Of a stretch of 64,000 nt of DNA, positions 34,968 through 45,587 are shown one piece after another (position 1 is the stretch's first letter; each line of letters starts with the position of its first letter). Source of the stretch: Platycnemis pennipes (lineage: Eukaryota; Arthropoda; Insecta; Odonata; Platycnemididae); NCBI GenBank assembly GCA_933228895.1, contig OW121852.1, positions 60,182,872-60,246,871 of the forward strand. Direction: 5' to 3'. Below the pieces are notes generated by a model. The model did no database searches. It saw only the letters and a list, made by a program, of their open reading frames with translations, and was not told where the DNA came from. The position numbers and the translations under genes were made by a program.

Positions 34968-35068
34968 CGTCTTGGTAGCTCAAGTGGTAGGGCACCTAGC
35001 CGTATCAGAGGGTCCGGGTTCGAGTCCCGGTCAATGCGAATGATTTTTACTCTGTGGAGTTTCTGCTT
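34968..35068 (+). mobile_element. SINE-2 copy, best preserved
   Basis: A box 'ggtagctcaagtggtaggg' (34975-34993), B box 'ccgggttcgagtcccgg' (35015-35031), then 'tcaatgcgaatgattttta' and 'ctctgtggagtttctg' (35050-35065). The head folds partly as a tRNA: the T stem is perfect, the D stem pairs with G-T, and the acceptor has one mismatch. Two of five anticodon-stem pairs fail, and a SINE-specific tail follows. I therefore call it a SINE rather than a tRNA gene. Confidence 0.75.
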
Positions 35069-35069
35069 T

Positions 35070-36045
35070 TGTACACATACGGGCTTATATGACTTATCAC
35101 TATTTTTCGATGAACACTTCGGAGGAGCGTCATCGTTCTGCGGTACACAGTTTGGGAAACAAAGGCTAGGGCTTGAGCAAACTCTAATAGGTCACGACTC
35201 TCAGGTGTTACCGGAGCCGAAAAGACGGGAATGAGTAGCATATATACTTCATGGCGCTGCTCCTCGAGTCACGTTTTCTTCCGTGACCCCATTCGGAAAC
35301 CCAGAAGCTGATTTGGGCCAAGGGAGAAGCAATTAAGAACGCCCGCCAAGATGAGTTTGGGAGGAATTCCCGAATTCCCTCCTCCACCTCCCCTCCCTGT
35401 TTACACTTTTTCAGTTTCCAACCGACGACGTTTATCTTCCGAAAGGAGAGCAGCGGTGACGAAAACGATATCCAATCCGAAGAGAGTGGTGCGCGCGTTA
35501 GAAGACGGCGTAAAAAGAAGAAAACACGAAACGAAAGAGGAACATTTTGACTTTCCCCCACCGACGATTCGAAGGAAAGGGAGACCCTTTTTTTACGGCT
35601 TCCGTCCGAGGTCGTCATTTTGGAGGGTGTGTCCCACCCAACTGCTAGCTCATCAGAGAAGACCCTCCTCAACAGCACAAACGCTGATTGTAGTTTCCGT
35701 TATTCCCGTTTGGTGACATTACCGAGAAGAAAATAAGGAAATGCTTTTGACTAAAACCCGAGCGAGAACGGTGCAGAAGACGCCCTGAAGACGCAGAAGA
35801 CCCTGGCCATAATTCCACCATACCAATCATCATTTTAATTAATTTTCAGTTCCCTCAGTAATTATTTAAAGGTTTAGCTGAGTTCAATAATTATCAGATT
35901 ATATGATTTCTTCCATTTCTTTTTTCATGCAGTACTTGGAGATTCCATTTATCGTCAAAAACCTTCCCGTAACTTTATCTCATCACCTACTCATACATTC
36001 AGCTTCATTAGTCCCTTTCCGACGGAAAGAGACCGACTCCTAAGG
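35070..36045. other. GC-richer patch, no assigned gene
   Basis: At 35206-35720 both strands are open (156 residues minus, 121 residues plus) in a stretch of raised GC and CpG. The plus frame has a proline run and many basic residues. No domain is visible. It could be a 5' exon or CpG-rich regulatory DNA, but the sequence alone does not decide. Confidence 0.35.
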
Positions 36046-36047
36046 TT

Positions 36048-36145
36048 ATTTACAGTAGTAGTAGTAGTAGTAGCATTTGGTGTTTTGTGTGCGTCGACAG
36101 CTGAGGTCATTTTGCACCACTCTCATCCATGGGTGAATAAAATTT
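36048..36145 (-). mobile_element. SINE-1 alternative tail with (CTA)n end
   Basis: On the minus strand: 'gagtggtgcaaaatgacctcagctgtcgacgcac' in segments (36088-36126), then 'aacaccaaatg' and a perfect (CTA)n run (36054-36074). The same order 'ggtgc.aatgacc...cgtcgacgcac...(CTA)n' is found on the plus strand at 44.0 kb. Confidence 0.6.
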
Positions 36146-36149
36146 ATGC

Positions 36150-38498
36150 AATATAGTATTTCCCTCAGTTATATTTATGAGATAACATGTGCAGGTCGTG
36201 GTCTAATACAAAGATTTTATAGTTTATTGAAAACATTAATGTCTTTTAAAAAAGCAATTTATACGGGTCAGACTCTCCGGAGAATCACCTAGAATAGTTT
36301 CTAAGGTCCCGTTAACCTTGTGTTTCTCCCTAGAAGAACGGTATTTATCACACTCTGTCAGGATGTTTCGCACACTTATTTACAGCCTTATTGCGATAAA
36401 TCAGGTATAATATTGCAATGTCCGCAATACCATTGATCAAAACTCCATTTTCAACAACAATATTATTCTATTACGATCTAGTATTATAAGAACTAATTAT
36501 CACCACGTTTTACTTTGAACTGCACTTGCACTTGTCCGAATTAAAATTGTATTCCAGCGGAAATTTTTCATTTATTTAGACAATATATACGGAGGTTATA
36601 TATAGGTTTGTGGAGTGATACCGACGGTGACTACCGAAAGCAGAGAAAGGGTAAGCACATACCCAACGTAGGCCCAATCTTAACGAAAGGTGCCATTAAG
36701 TACACGCTTTTCAACGTCTCCCACTGCGTGAAATTCGGTCCACACTCACGGGATGCCATTATTAAGGTCACTAAACCAACACGATCACCGATTCATGAGT
36801 TCAAACTGAAAGTTATATTTAAGACGGGGTACGGAGGGAAAAAACCTGCTAAAACGGTGCCAAGTTTTCTACCGCTTACAAGGATTAAAGGACTAAAGAC
36901 ATGAAATATATTAAATCATGTATCATAACTACTAACGTACATTCATCGTGACTTCAAGGGTTACATCCCATCACCTAGCCTCAACTTCCATTGGTGTATG
37001 GAAGAAATCCCACGTCGCAGACCGTAAGTAAACATTCCCGACGTTTTCAGTGAGCAAGACGAGTGCATAAGAAGTCAACGCATACAGGTCCAGCATCGAT
37101 GTCGCCACAGTCTTCATTAGGCTCACCACGACCAGCTGACAACAGGTTGAGTCCCAAGTATTCTGTTCACTACCTCTGTCATTACGAATGCCACTTATTT
37201 TGCTCACCCAACCATAACCATCCTCAACCGGGACCTTCGGTAACCGAAGGAACGAGGAAAGCAAGTGATTTGTGTCGAAACATCTTTTAAATGAACAAAT
37301 TCTCCAATTCCAAGTTCATTTCCAGAAAAATGGCATTATCTACCCTAAAATACACTACCTACCAATAAACTACCTAGCCGTCCATACAATAAACTTTTAT
37401 TATTCACTAGCATAATCTCAAAAAATGGCAGTTCAGCTAAACGTAACAGTTGAGAATAATACCAGTGTTCTCCTCTCTATAACCACCTCAATTCTTCTAC
37501 CCGTGGATATTCGTATTTCATGAAATCAATACTATTTGGCATACGAAATTCTACTTATTTTACCCCTTACGATATCCATGAATTCCATCTAGTGCACTTT
37601 AATGAGATGATAATGCTCGTAATTTTATTACTGAAGTGACTAAAATTAACACTCAACACCATACATATTAGAGTATCACACATTATTGACCATCATAGAA
37701 ACCTTAAGTTACATTTACTTTATCATCCCATATCAACTATTATGCTTTCAATTCCACCACAAAAGCTAAGGAGACTCGGTTTACACTAACAGCACTTGAA
37801 CTAAAAAGTTGTCAAAAGCAATAAAAACCAGCTCATTTTTGGGGTGTAAAAATATAGGGGCTAAACAAAAGACGCATGAAAAAGTATGAAAAAATGAAAA
37901 ATTTGGCTGTCTTTAATACTACGTCATTACTACTGACTTATATTTCGCTGCTTAGTGTCATTATCACGGTGGACTAGATAGAATCAATCGATAAAAAATT
38001 TTAATGTGTGGTAGTAACCTCTTGGACCATTCCTTGCGTGAAACGTCCTAGCCTAAAGTCTAATTCAGCATGAAATATTTTATTAAACATTACCATTATA
38101 TATTTAGCAACCATTACTATTGTGTATTTAGTGCCATTACCATTATGAAGTTAGTCTTCAGTTAAAGAATTAAGTGATAAGAACTGCAACGGCAACATAA
38201 GAATATAGTCAAGGAAAAAAGAAACGCACCCATGCCCAAGGCGGAATGCAGACCCGCGACTCTTGGATGCCAGGCTGGCACGTTACAATTCGCTGCTTCA
38301 CATTATCTCCGTGCATACTTTCAGGCACTAGAATGCGCAAAGAAAAACCTGGCATAAAACGCCTTCAAAATGGCGCGAACCACCTCATCTACCGTTTGCC
38401 TTCTCAAATGAAAAAAAGAACGCTACGGACAACCTGCAGGTAGGAGAGAGGTGGAACACAGTAGGACCTAACCAAGAACAACCTTCATCAAAATAGAA
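36150..38498. other. No recognisable feature
   Basis: AT-rich. The frames at 36608-36904 (98 residues, plus) and 36971-37264 (97 residues, minus) have no recognised domain. The former is Lys-rich and could be an exon, but nothing supports it. Confidence 0.4.
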
Positions 38499-38499
38499 A

Positions 38500-38592
38500 A
38501 TCAAAATTTCCACTGACCCACCCTGTCCAGAACTCGAATCCGGATGCCCTAAATTTCGTGCCGAGTGCTACAATATCTCAAATCATCCGCTG
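38500..38592 (-). mobile_element. SINE-2 copy, diverged
   Basis: On the minus strand: 'ttgagatattgtagcactcggcac' (38560-38583, worn A box), 'atccggattcgagttctgg' (38527-38545, B box) and 'cagtggaaattttgat' (38501-38516), the SINE-2 tail. Confidence 0.6.
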
Positions 38593-38599
38593 TTAAGCA

Positions 38600-39905
38600 C
38601 ACTGAAGACAACCGTCCACGAGGTTAATGTCAACGTTAAAGACTAAGGTGCTTACTCAACAAATTCGATTTCGAAATTCATTTCTCTCCGTGGAGAAATT
38701 CTACATATTATTTCTGTCGTCAATATTTCATGTTTATCCACAAATACAAAGACTACAGCGATGTATACGGCATCGGAAGACAGGATTTTTTTTACTGACT
38801 TCTGATATCGCAGACAGTGTTAACTTTGAAATACATTGCTTTTTTATAATTTAAAATCATTACGCGTAACGAAATAAGAATGTCTCCGTGGAGACGTCGT
38901 AAATCAACAACGAAGAAGAAAGTATTATTAACAGGAGGAGACATTTATGTTTGTTTTATTCATGCAAAAAAATGAAAATAAGAGGTTTCGTAAAATGTAA
39001 ATACGCTCACATTTATAAGTTTCTTTCCTTTTTCGCGTAAACCGTTTCTCGACTATTTCATTCCAGCAATTCAACGAAAGACTAGACCATGTTTTAAGGC
39101 GGGAATTCAAATCTGCATGACAGCGGGTAACTCATTTAAGGTTTTTCGCGGCTGGTTCGCAATCCTTGAACTTATCAGTTGAGAGAACACCTGCGCTGGT
39201 GCATGCACCCTGCGTAGAGGAGTCAAAGCTGCTTCCCCAAGCGCGACTTCTCACTTCGCACGCGAAAGAACGCAGCGGTCACCACACTCTCTCCCTCTCT
39301 CTCCTTCTTTCTGCCTCCGCCGCGAAGATAAGGAGACATTTACGAATGCGCGACGGCAAAGCACCTTTCGTTTCAGCAACACGCGTGCTAGCCGGATTCC
39401 AAGCGTTACTCATTTCCTGTGCCTCCTTCTTGCGACTCTCATTCATCACTCGCGGTTGGGCCCGGCGGCGGTCGAAGCGGAACCTCGCGCCCATCACTAT
39501 TCGCACCTCCTCGAGCTGAAATTCACCATTGACTTTGGAGATTTAAATGATAATGGTAAGGTAAAGAACATAGCTACTATTTGACCTAAAAATGAGCAAT
39601 ACAATTAATGTTTTGATGGATATTTAAACGAAGATGAACCTGCTTTATGAACATTCACAATGGAGTAGAAAACTAAAGTTCGGAACACAGCCGGCGATAC
39701 ACACCACACCTCATTCAACAGCAGTATTCATAATATTGTTATTTGTACCTTTTAATCAGCGTAACAAAACTTGTGCTTTCCAATACGGTTTGAATGTACC
39801 ACATTTTTTTGCAAATCTGGACATGCACTAGAATTACACCCGTTTTTTAAACAAAACTATGTGATTTAAAGTTGTAGGCTTAACTTTATGGAACTCACTT
39901 ACAGG
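38600..39905. other. Unassigned, with a CpG-rich patch at 39.17-39.52 kb
   Basis: The patch is open on both strands (117 residues plus, 75 minus) and contains a TCTC-rich run near 39287-39310. No domain was recognised. The rest is AT-rich. Confidence 0.35.
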
Positions 39906-39909
39906 AGAT

Positions 39910-40078
39910 AAATTACAATTTGGTACGTTCCGCACTATTTTATTACTATATCCAATGGATTCGACGCATATACCAAAAAAATGGCAAACTATGTGTTCTT
40001 GATAATGAAATTATATGTGTCGTAACCATGGTCGATACTAGATAATTCAATCGTGTGGAACGTACCAACTTGTAATTT
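39910..40078. mobile_element. Fold-back element related to the 4.5-kb one
   Basis: The outer 26 bp at 39910-39935 and 40053-40078 are reverse complements with two mismatches. Pairing continues with indels for roughly 60 bp per arm. Arm order, read inward, is 'ttggta', 'ttcc.cac', 'ttatt', 'ccaatgg' and 'ttcgac', the same as in the fold-back at 4.5 kb ('cttggta', 'ttccacac', 'tttatt', 'ccga.gg', 'tttcga'). The central 'cttgataatg' (40000-40009) also matches the reverse complement of 'cattatcaag' at 4572-4581. Two independent copies of the same inverted dimer make this a real family. Confidence 0.7.
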
Positions 40079-40339
40079 CTTTTCAACATCATCGTCTTCA
40101 AAATTGTTCTAGAACAGCACCTTAGGTAGCGTACTAATGTTGGATCGAAATGATGAGAGCAACAGAAACATGTAAAGATACTTAGAGAGATGCAAAGAAG
40201 CGGAAGTCACCTATCCTGGAATTGCGCGGGCATATTGAGATACATCTCTCCCAAAGTGAGGCAAATATCTCCCTACATTTATGGAATCAGCAGATCAGTC
40301 GAGGTTTACTGTACTTGGTTATAAAGAGAGTTTTATTTC

Positions 40340-40672
40340 AAAGGATGGAGAGCATCACATGGGTGGAAACGAAGACAAACGAGCGGGCAGTAGAGATGGT
40401 AGAGGAGGGAAGGAAGTCGATTGAGGAAACCGAGAGAAGGACTATAAGGTCAGAAATGGAGAGGAAAGTGCTTTGTTGAAGGGTAGTGTGATGAAGGGTA
40501 AGAATATTGGATAAGCAGAGTAAAGGGAGTAGGGGAACGGATAGTTTGCATAGAATAATGGGAGGTAACGACAATGCCGAGCTGAAAAAGGACATCATAT
40601 GAAGATAGGGACCGGGGTAAGAATTTTATTTCCATCTAAACCGACCTCAACATGTAGATCACTAATAGTAGG
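40340..40672 (+). mobile_element. LINE-B 3' fragment, decayed
   Basis: The plus frame reads 'MESITWVETKTNERAVEMVE' (from 40345), then 'EGRKSIEETERRTIR', collinear with 'MEKVKWVERKTNDEVLELVG' of the 11.4-kb copy. Stops appear after about 40478. The 3' UTR is recognisable at 40612-40670 ('ggtaagaattttatttccat', 'aaaccgacct'), matching the UTR at 11.34-11.40 kb. No endonuclease or palm. The minus-strand frames 40338-40635 are antisense. Confidence 0.7.
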
Positions 40673-40674
40673 AT

Positions 40675-41592
40675 ATAATTTTTTTGTTTCAACCATTCAT
40701 AATGTGAAACATGTTCCAAAGTATATTCGGGTACCTATATATTTCCTCTTTTATTTGGATTCCAGAGGAAATAACCATATCGTAAAAATCATCTCTAAAC
40801 TCATTCTCCCAGATTTTCACGGATTTTTTTCCAGCAACATAAGCAATCTTCCGGAATAGACCGCTCACGATGTGGCATTCATATGCAAAAACGACAGAGA
40901 TCGACCCGAATCACAAACAGGCCCTTAGGCATGAAAACACAAGCGATTCTTAAATGTATGAAGGGATAGAAGAGGAGGATGAAAGGTTTAAAAATCAATA
41001 ATAAAATACGAGGCTAAATTGAAAGAGCGCGAGAAATCGGTGCAACAAAATAATGACTTGTTTGTTTAAGACTTAAAAATAGTATATTTCAAAGAGTTCC
41101 TTTCCATCAGTGAACGCAAATATTGCCTCACCCAACTCCTTCTCCATTTCTGGATACTTTCAACCTCTTCTCATCACATTTAGAACGCCAATTCGCTTCG
41201 AGCTCTCTTTCGTGGGAATTTAAATATGAATAAAAATGACTGCAGTGTAACCTTGTGATACGCCATAATTACATTCGATAGATTGGCGAATTTATGTTTT
41301 AAGATTTAGTTCTATGAATAGAACGGTTCGGCCGACATACGTAACGCATTCGTGATCTTACCTATAATAAGCACCCATATGGTGTTTGAACTCTCAAAGA
41401 ATGACAATTTATCGTATAGATATTCAGGGTATAAGAACGCTGGGAATATTGGAACCCTAGCATAGAATTGAGTGATTCGGAATCTCTTTTGATAGTACTT
41501 ATTGAATGCCTGATGAGTCAATAAATTGATTGATTTAGGGCACACAATCGTAAAAACAGCATGAATAATTTCCGTTAGTTGGGAAACCAAAA
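40675..41592. other. No recognisable feature
   Basis: AT-rich. The 92-residue minus frame at 41312-41590 has no motif. Confidence 0.45.
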
Positions 41593-41594
41593 AT

Positions 41595-42125
41595 CAGGCA
41601 GTGGGCGAAGCAAGAAAGAAATGGAATTAGAGTAGCTCAGGTGAAGAGGGCATTCATTCTACTGGAAGAAGTAATACTTGCAGCTGGAAATACAACCTTC
41701 GAAGTAAGGTAACATTTATCAGAACTAGAACACCTGGAGTCTTTATGGCAGTGACATATGGACGATAACAGCAGCAGAGAAGTCAAGGCTGGAAGGACTT
41801 GAAATGTGGTGATTCAGAAGAATGATGAAGATAAAAAGAGCCGAACGAGAGACTAACGAAGAAGTCCTAAGAAGAATGGAAGAGATGACAAGTCTTATGA
41901 TTACCTTAAGGAGAAGACGGACAATCTAATCGGCCATATGTTGAGAAACAATGGTGTAATGTAGAAAAGCGGACGGGAAGAATGGCAAAGGAAGACCTCG
42001 TATGAGATTTATGGAGCAAGTAGCGAAGGATATGAAAAAAAGACAATTAAATATGAAGAGATTAGGCGATAGGATAATTGAGGGGAGTAGCGTCAAACTA
42101 TTCTTATGAATAATGACTGGTAATG
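41595..42125 (+). mobile_element. LINE-A C-terminal half, decayed
   Basis: Read on the plus strand: a match to 'RVAQVKRAFI' near 41630-41660, 'EVKAGRT..NVV' (the 'EAFEMW' region) near 41785-41815, 'TNEEVLRRM'-like around 41850-41880, 'GHMLRNNG' around 41930-41955, then 'GRPRMRFMEQVAKDM' around 41990-42035 and the end '.GSSVKLF' near 42085-42110. Several frameshifts. The tail ends near 42120 without a clean ATG repeat. Confidence 0.75.
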
Positions 42126-42411
42126 TTGATCATCTAACTATTCTGTTTATGTCAAATGCCAAATAAAATCCATCGAAATTCGAAACTATGGCCTCTTGAG
42201 ATTAGTAATACCCATTCAGATCCAGAACACCCTTCCCCTCCCACTCGGGATTCCTTGCTTTATGACGGATTATGGAACTAAATATGAAGCAGCGATTTAA
42301 TGATATCCGGGAATTCTTTTTCAATAGATGCTCTTGAGATCCGCGAGAATACATTGAAAATACGAACTCAGATGAGAAAACGAATACATAATTAGGCCTA
42401 AGACCTTAAAA

Positions 42412-42591
42412 GTTAGACAACAAACATATTTTTACTACCCACCACACAAGAGCAATGCATATGAAAAATCTTTTGTTGTTAATGCCATAAAATTATGGAA
42501 TTCCCTACCCACGAACATAACCTGTACTCAATCCATACTTTCTTTTAAAGATAAATACTGGGAATATCTATTTAAAACATTGTATAACTAA
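42412..42591 (+). pseudogene. LINE-C reverse-transcriptase C-terminal tail (59 codons)
   Basis: An open frame ends at TAA 42589-42591. It contains 'AYEKSFVVNAIKLWNSLP' followed by 'SILSFKDKYWEYLF'. The pattern 'SF.....LWN.LP', about 10 residues, then 'S...FK..' is the standard C-terminus of many non-LTR RT proteins of the CR1/L2/Jockey type. It differs from the basic tails of LINE-A and LINE-B. The 5' part is missing upstream of about 42400. I cannot fix the clade from this short piece. Confidence 0.65.
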
Positions 42592-42791
42592 GTCTTTCCC
42601 ACCTTTGCATATAATTGTAAAATATAATATGTAATACAGAACATTTTGACTTATGTATATATAATACTTCATGTAATTGCTTATTGTCATGTTAAATGCC
42701 GACTGGTGTATATGATTAATTGTATTGTTTTTCTAAGGTGGCATTGCCACAGAAAATATATAAAATGTATTATTATTATTATTATTATTAA
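42592..42791 (+). mobile_element. LINE-C 3' UTR with (ATT)n tail
   Basis: About 180 bp of AT-rich UTR follows the stop codon. The end 'ggtggcattgccacagaaaa' (42738-42757), which contains the short inverted repeat GTGGCA/TGCCAC, runs into 'tataaaatg' and a perfect (TAT)n run at 42767-42790. A simple-repeat tail is typical for this class of element. Confidence 0.65.
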
Positions 42792-42957
42792 GAGCGACTT
42801 CCGTGGCAATATAGAGGGCAACTCCATAGTATTTTTCCTCATGATTATGTTGATGCGTCGGCTCACTTGCCACAATTGCGAAACATACGAAAAGGGACAA
42901 CTTTAGGAGAAATACAGCAGTAAAAGTAGGCAAAGTCAAAAGATTGTTTCCAAATAA

Positions 42958-43172
42958 CTCATCATCATCATAAGTCATCCTAAGATTGGTACGACACAGC
43001 TCTCCACTCGATTTCCCTATCAGCTAATATCTTCATATTCATATAATTCTTCACTTAGACATTCTACATTTCTTTTTCCACAAACGTCTATCATTCGATG
43101 CCTCCCTTTGCCATTCTTCTCAACAACTTTTCACGAGTTGATTGTCTTCTTCAGGCCAACCTGTCTCAAGAT
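42958..43172 (-). mobile_element. LINE-A 3' end, cut off by a SINE-1
   Basis: CAT repeat at 42961-42972, then the 3'-UTR block with 'gattggtacgacacagctctcc', 42983-43005, and C-terminal coding sequence on the minus strand to about 43172 ('cttcttcaggccaacctgtctcaagatg'). The match stops abruptly exactly where the SINE-1 head begins. Confidence 0.75.
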
Positions 43173-43435
43173 GGGTTTGGAGGATCGGGTTGGTGTACAG
43201 GTAAGAATATTAGCCTCTCACCTCGAGGGCCATGATTCGATTTCCGGCAGGGGGCGATATGTTTTTGTAAAACCAGCCTGGAGTGCTTTGCGGAGAGCAC
43301 ACAAGTTCACTACTCCGCCTGTCAGATGGGACGTTAAACCATGGTTCACTTGGCACCTTTTATTTAGAGCAGGCTAATACCAGAGCCGCGTTACTCTCCC
43401 TACCTTTCCACCACACACCTTTTCGGAGGCTTTCA
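43173..43435 (+). mobile_element. SINE-1 copy inserted at a LINE-A
   Basis: A box 'cgggttggtgtacaggtaag' (43187-43206), B box 'catgattcgatttccggc' (43230-43247), 'tggagtgctttgcggagagcac' (43281-43302), 'gatgggacgttaaacc' (43326-43341), core 'gagcaggctaataccagag' (43367-43385). The tail fades after 43430. It contributes to two chance open frames at 43108-43600. Confidence 0.8.
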
Positions 43436-43744
43436 GAGTATTTTGTGGAAGCAGTAGGCATAAAATTAGGAAACTTAGTAGTCGAATCGACGGATTTAAG
43501 ATGCCTTTCTTTCCTTTCTATTAGGGATCTGAATAGTAATGATTATATTCCACAATGCATACATAAGTTTTCAATAGGTACCCTAGAGAGTTCCATGTAG
43601 GTATAACAGCTTTTAGTGAACCCAACTAACAGCATGTTTATGAATGCTTGCTCTGCTCTTTAAGTATTTTTTAATTGCTATAGTTCGGCTAAAATATAGT
43701 TACTAAGCCTCTTTAAAATTGATAGGTAGTATATGTATAGTGAA

Positions 43745-44072
43745 GATTCACCCCCTGCCACACCTTATATGTGCTGGCAGGGTATATTGTAGATGTATAA
43801 GATATGGCCAATCAGGTTACCCATCCAGTACTGCAGCCGTACAATTTTTACCACGCCTCTAGTGGAATGAAATGAGTACCGCTGTACCGACCACTCTGGT
43901 TCCAACTTCACTAGAATCAAGAAGAATTACTAACCTCTTCTCTAGGTGATGGAATATATAATTGCTGGAGTACTCCCATAGTGATTTTTACAGGTTTCTG
44001 TATCATGTACGTTTCTGTATGGTGCGAATGACCACGGCCGTCGACGCACCTTAAAAACCTAACTCTACTACT
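43745..44072 (+). repeat. Composite dispersed repeat ending in (CTA)n
   Basis: Starts with 'accccctgccacacc' and 'tggcagggtatattgtagatgta' (43750-43797). The same paired blocks occur at 50733-50780. Near its end are 'ggtgcgaatgaccacggc' and 'cgtcgacgcaccttaaaaacc' (44014-44060), then 'ctctactactact'. The end is the alternative SINE-1 tail. Whether the two halves belong to one element is uncertain. Confidence 0.5.
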
Positions 44073-44079
44073 ACTTCTG

Positions 44080-45585
44080 TATCATTTTACAGGCCTGTAT
44101 TAAATACGTTAACATCTTGAGCATTGGATTTAGCTATTTATATCGGTAAAAAATTATTTGTATCTAAATTAGACACGTTTTTCGGCTCAACTCCGTACGA
44201 GGGAAAACTAAAGCCAAAAAGTGGACCGTGTGCTGGAAAAAATTTCTGTATTTCACATCCGAGAATTCTTCCCTATTTCCATGTTTGCTGGTTCAGAAAA
44301 AAATAATTTCACTCCTTACGCCTACATGCAACACTAAGCTATTCTCATTGTAATGGTATTGGCTTGAGTATGCAACTTCCCATCGTTAGGAAATTATTTC
44401 AAACCCAAGGAGAAATTTGGGGCAACATGAGTCGCGCGTACAAGGAGCATCTTTGAAGTCTAATATATATGACATCTACGGACAGCACCTCTTTAAGAAG
44501 AAAACATTCATGGCGGCACTCACTGAGAGGAGTTGATGAGTTCACTCCTCTCGAAACATATACCTTTAGATTAAGAAGCATCTTTTAATGGTTGTTTGTG
44601 CTTACAGATATTCGGGATTCACGGCAACTAAACACGTCGTACCATTTACTTCAATAAAACGCTTAACTCCATCCATGAGAAAACATTGCAATCCATAAAA
44701 ATAAAGGAACTTAAAACAATTAAGGAGAAAAAAGGTTGAGAACCATGCATACGTAAAAATACATCTCAATATTTACTCCTCGCGTTTTAGGACTGCTTTT
44801 ATTACGAACTATTAGATTTCCGCTCAATTTCTGGTTCCTAAAAATCTAATGCATTGTACGGCTGCTTCTATATTTTTGAAAAATAAACTGCATAAAGATT
44901 GTATTTACCGTAAAGGGATTGCAAAAAATTTAAGGAATAGAAAAGAAGTTCCTTTCTTGCAGCTTAGCGTGGACTAGCAATGAGGTCCCGGTGGGCACAT
45001 GCGCTTGAATTGCACAAACCCAACTACCGCCCATTTGCAAATTTTAATGCACTCGTTCCATTAAGAGGAGGCTTCCAACATCCTCTGCCTGCGTAATCCT
45101 CGAGGCCACTCAAAGAGTCTCTGCGGTAAGAGCAGCGAAAACACCATTTCACCTAGCAGCGCCTTCGGGCTGACGCAAACAACCTACAGCCAACGACCGG
45201 AATGACTCGACTTACTTTCCCGCGCTCTCCTCATTTCGACGCCGCGGATATTTTGCGCATGAAACAAGACGCCCGAATACCCCAGAAGATTACATGGATG
45301 CAATTCATGCGAATTCAAGCCTCGTTCTTTTAGGAGTTACAACACGCCAGGGGTAATCAGTGTCAGATATCCAGGGCGAAGAGCCAGGGAGAATGTAGGA
45401 TTCCGTTGCCTTTAGAGAGATAAACCTAAATTTCAATTATAGAAATTAGCCAACGATATCATACGATACGATGTATGGAACTTCTCGATACAGCAAGTGA
45501 TACTAGGATTGGAGGAGTGTAGAATCGCAACGCAAGGCTGATGATATTGGCGGAAAAGAATTAAGGAAGGAGATGCTATCATCAC
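44080..45585. other. No gene; one strong hairpin
   Basis: A hairpin with perfect 9-bp arms (GAGAGGAGT / ACTCCTCTC) lies at about 44525-44552, followed directly by GAAAC (see findings). A CpG-richer patch lies at 44960-45260. Otherwise unassigned. Confidence 0.4.
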
Positions 45586-45587
45586 CA

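Noticed and set aside
34968..35040. Functional tRNA gene
   Set aside because: Good T stem and A/B boxes, but the anticodon stem fails at two of five pairs, the acceptor has a mismatch, and a SINE-2 tail shared with neighbouring copies follows directly.
35208..35716. Opposed 156- and 121-residue frames
   Set aside because: Both strands open in a CpG-rich patch. No domain, no splice evidence that I can judge. Kept only as an unassigned patch.
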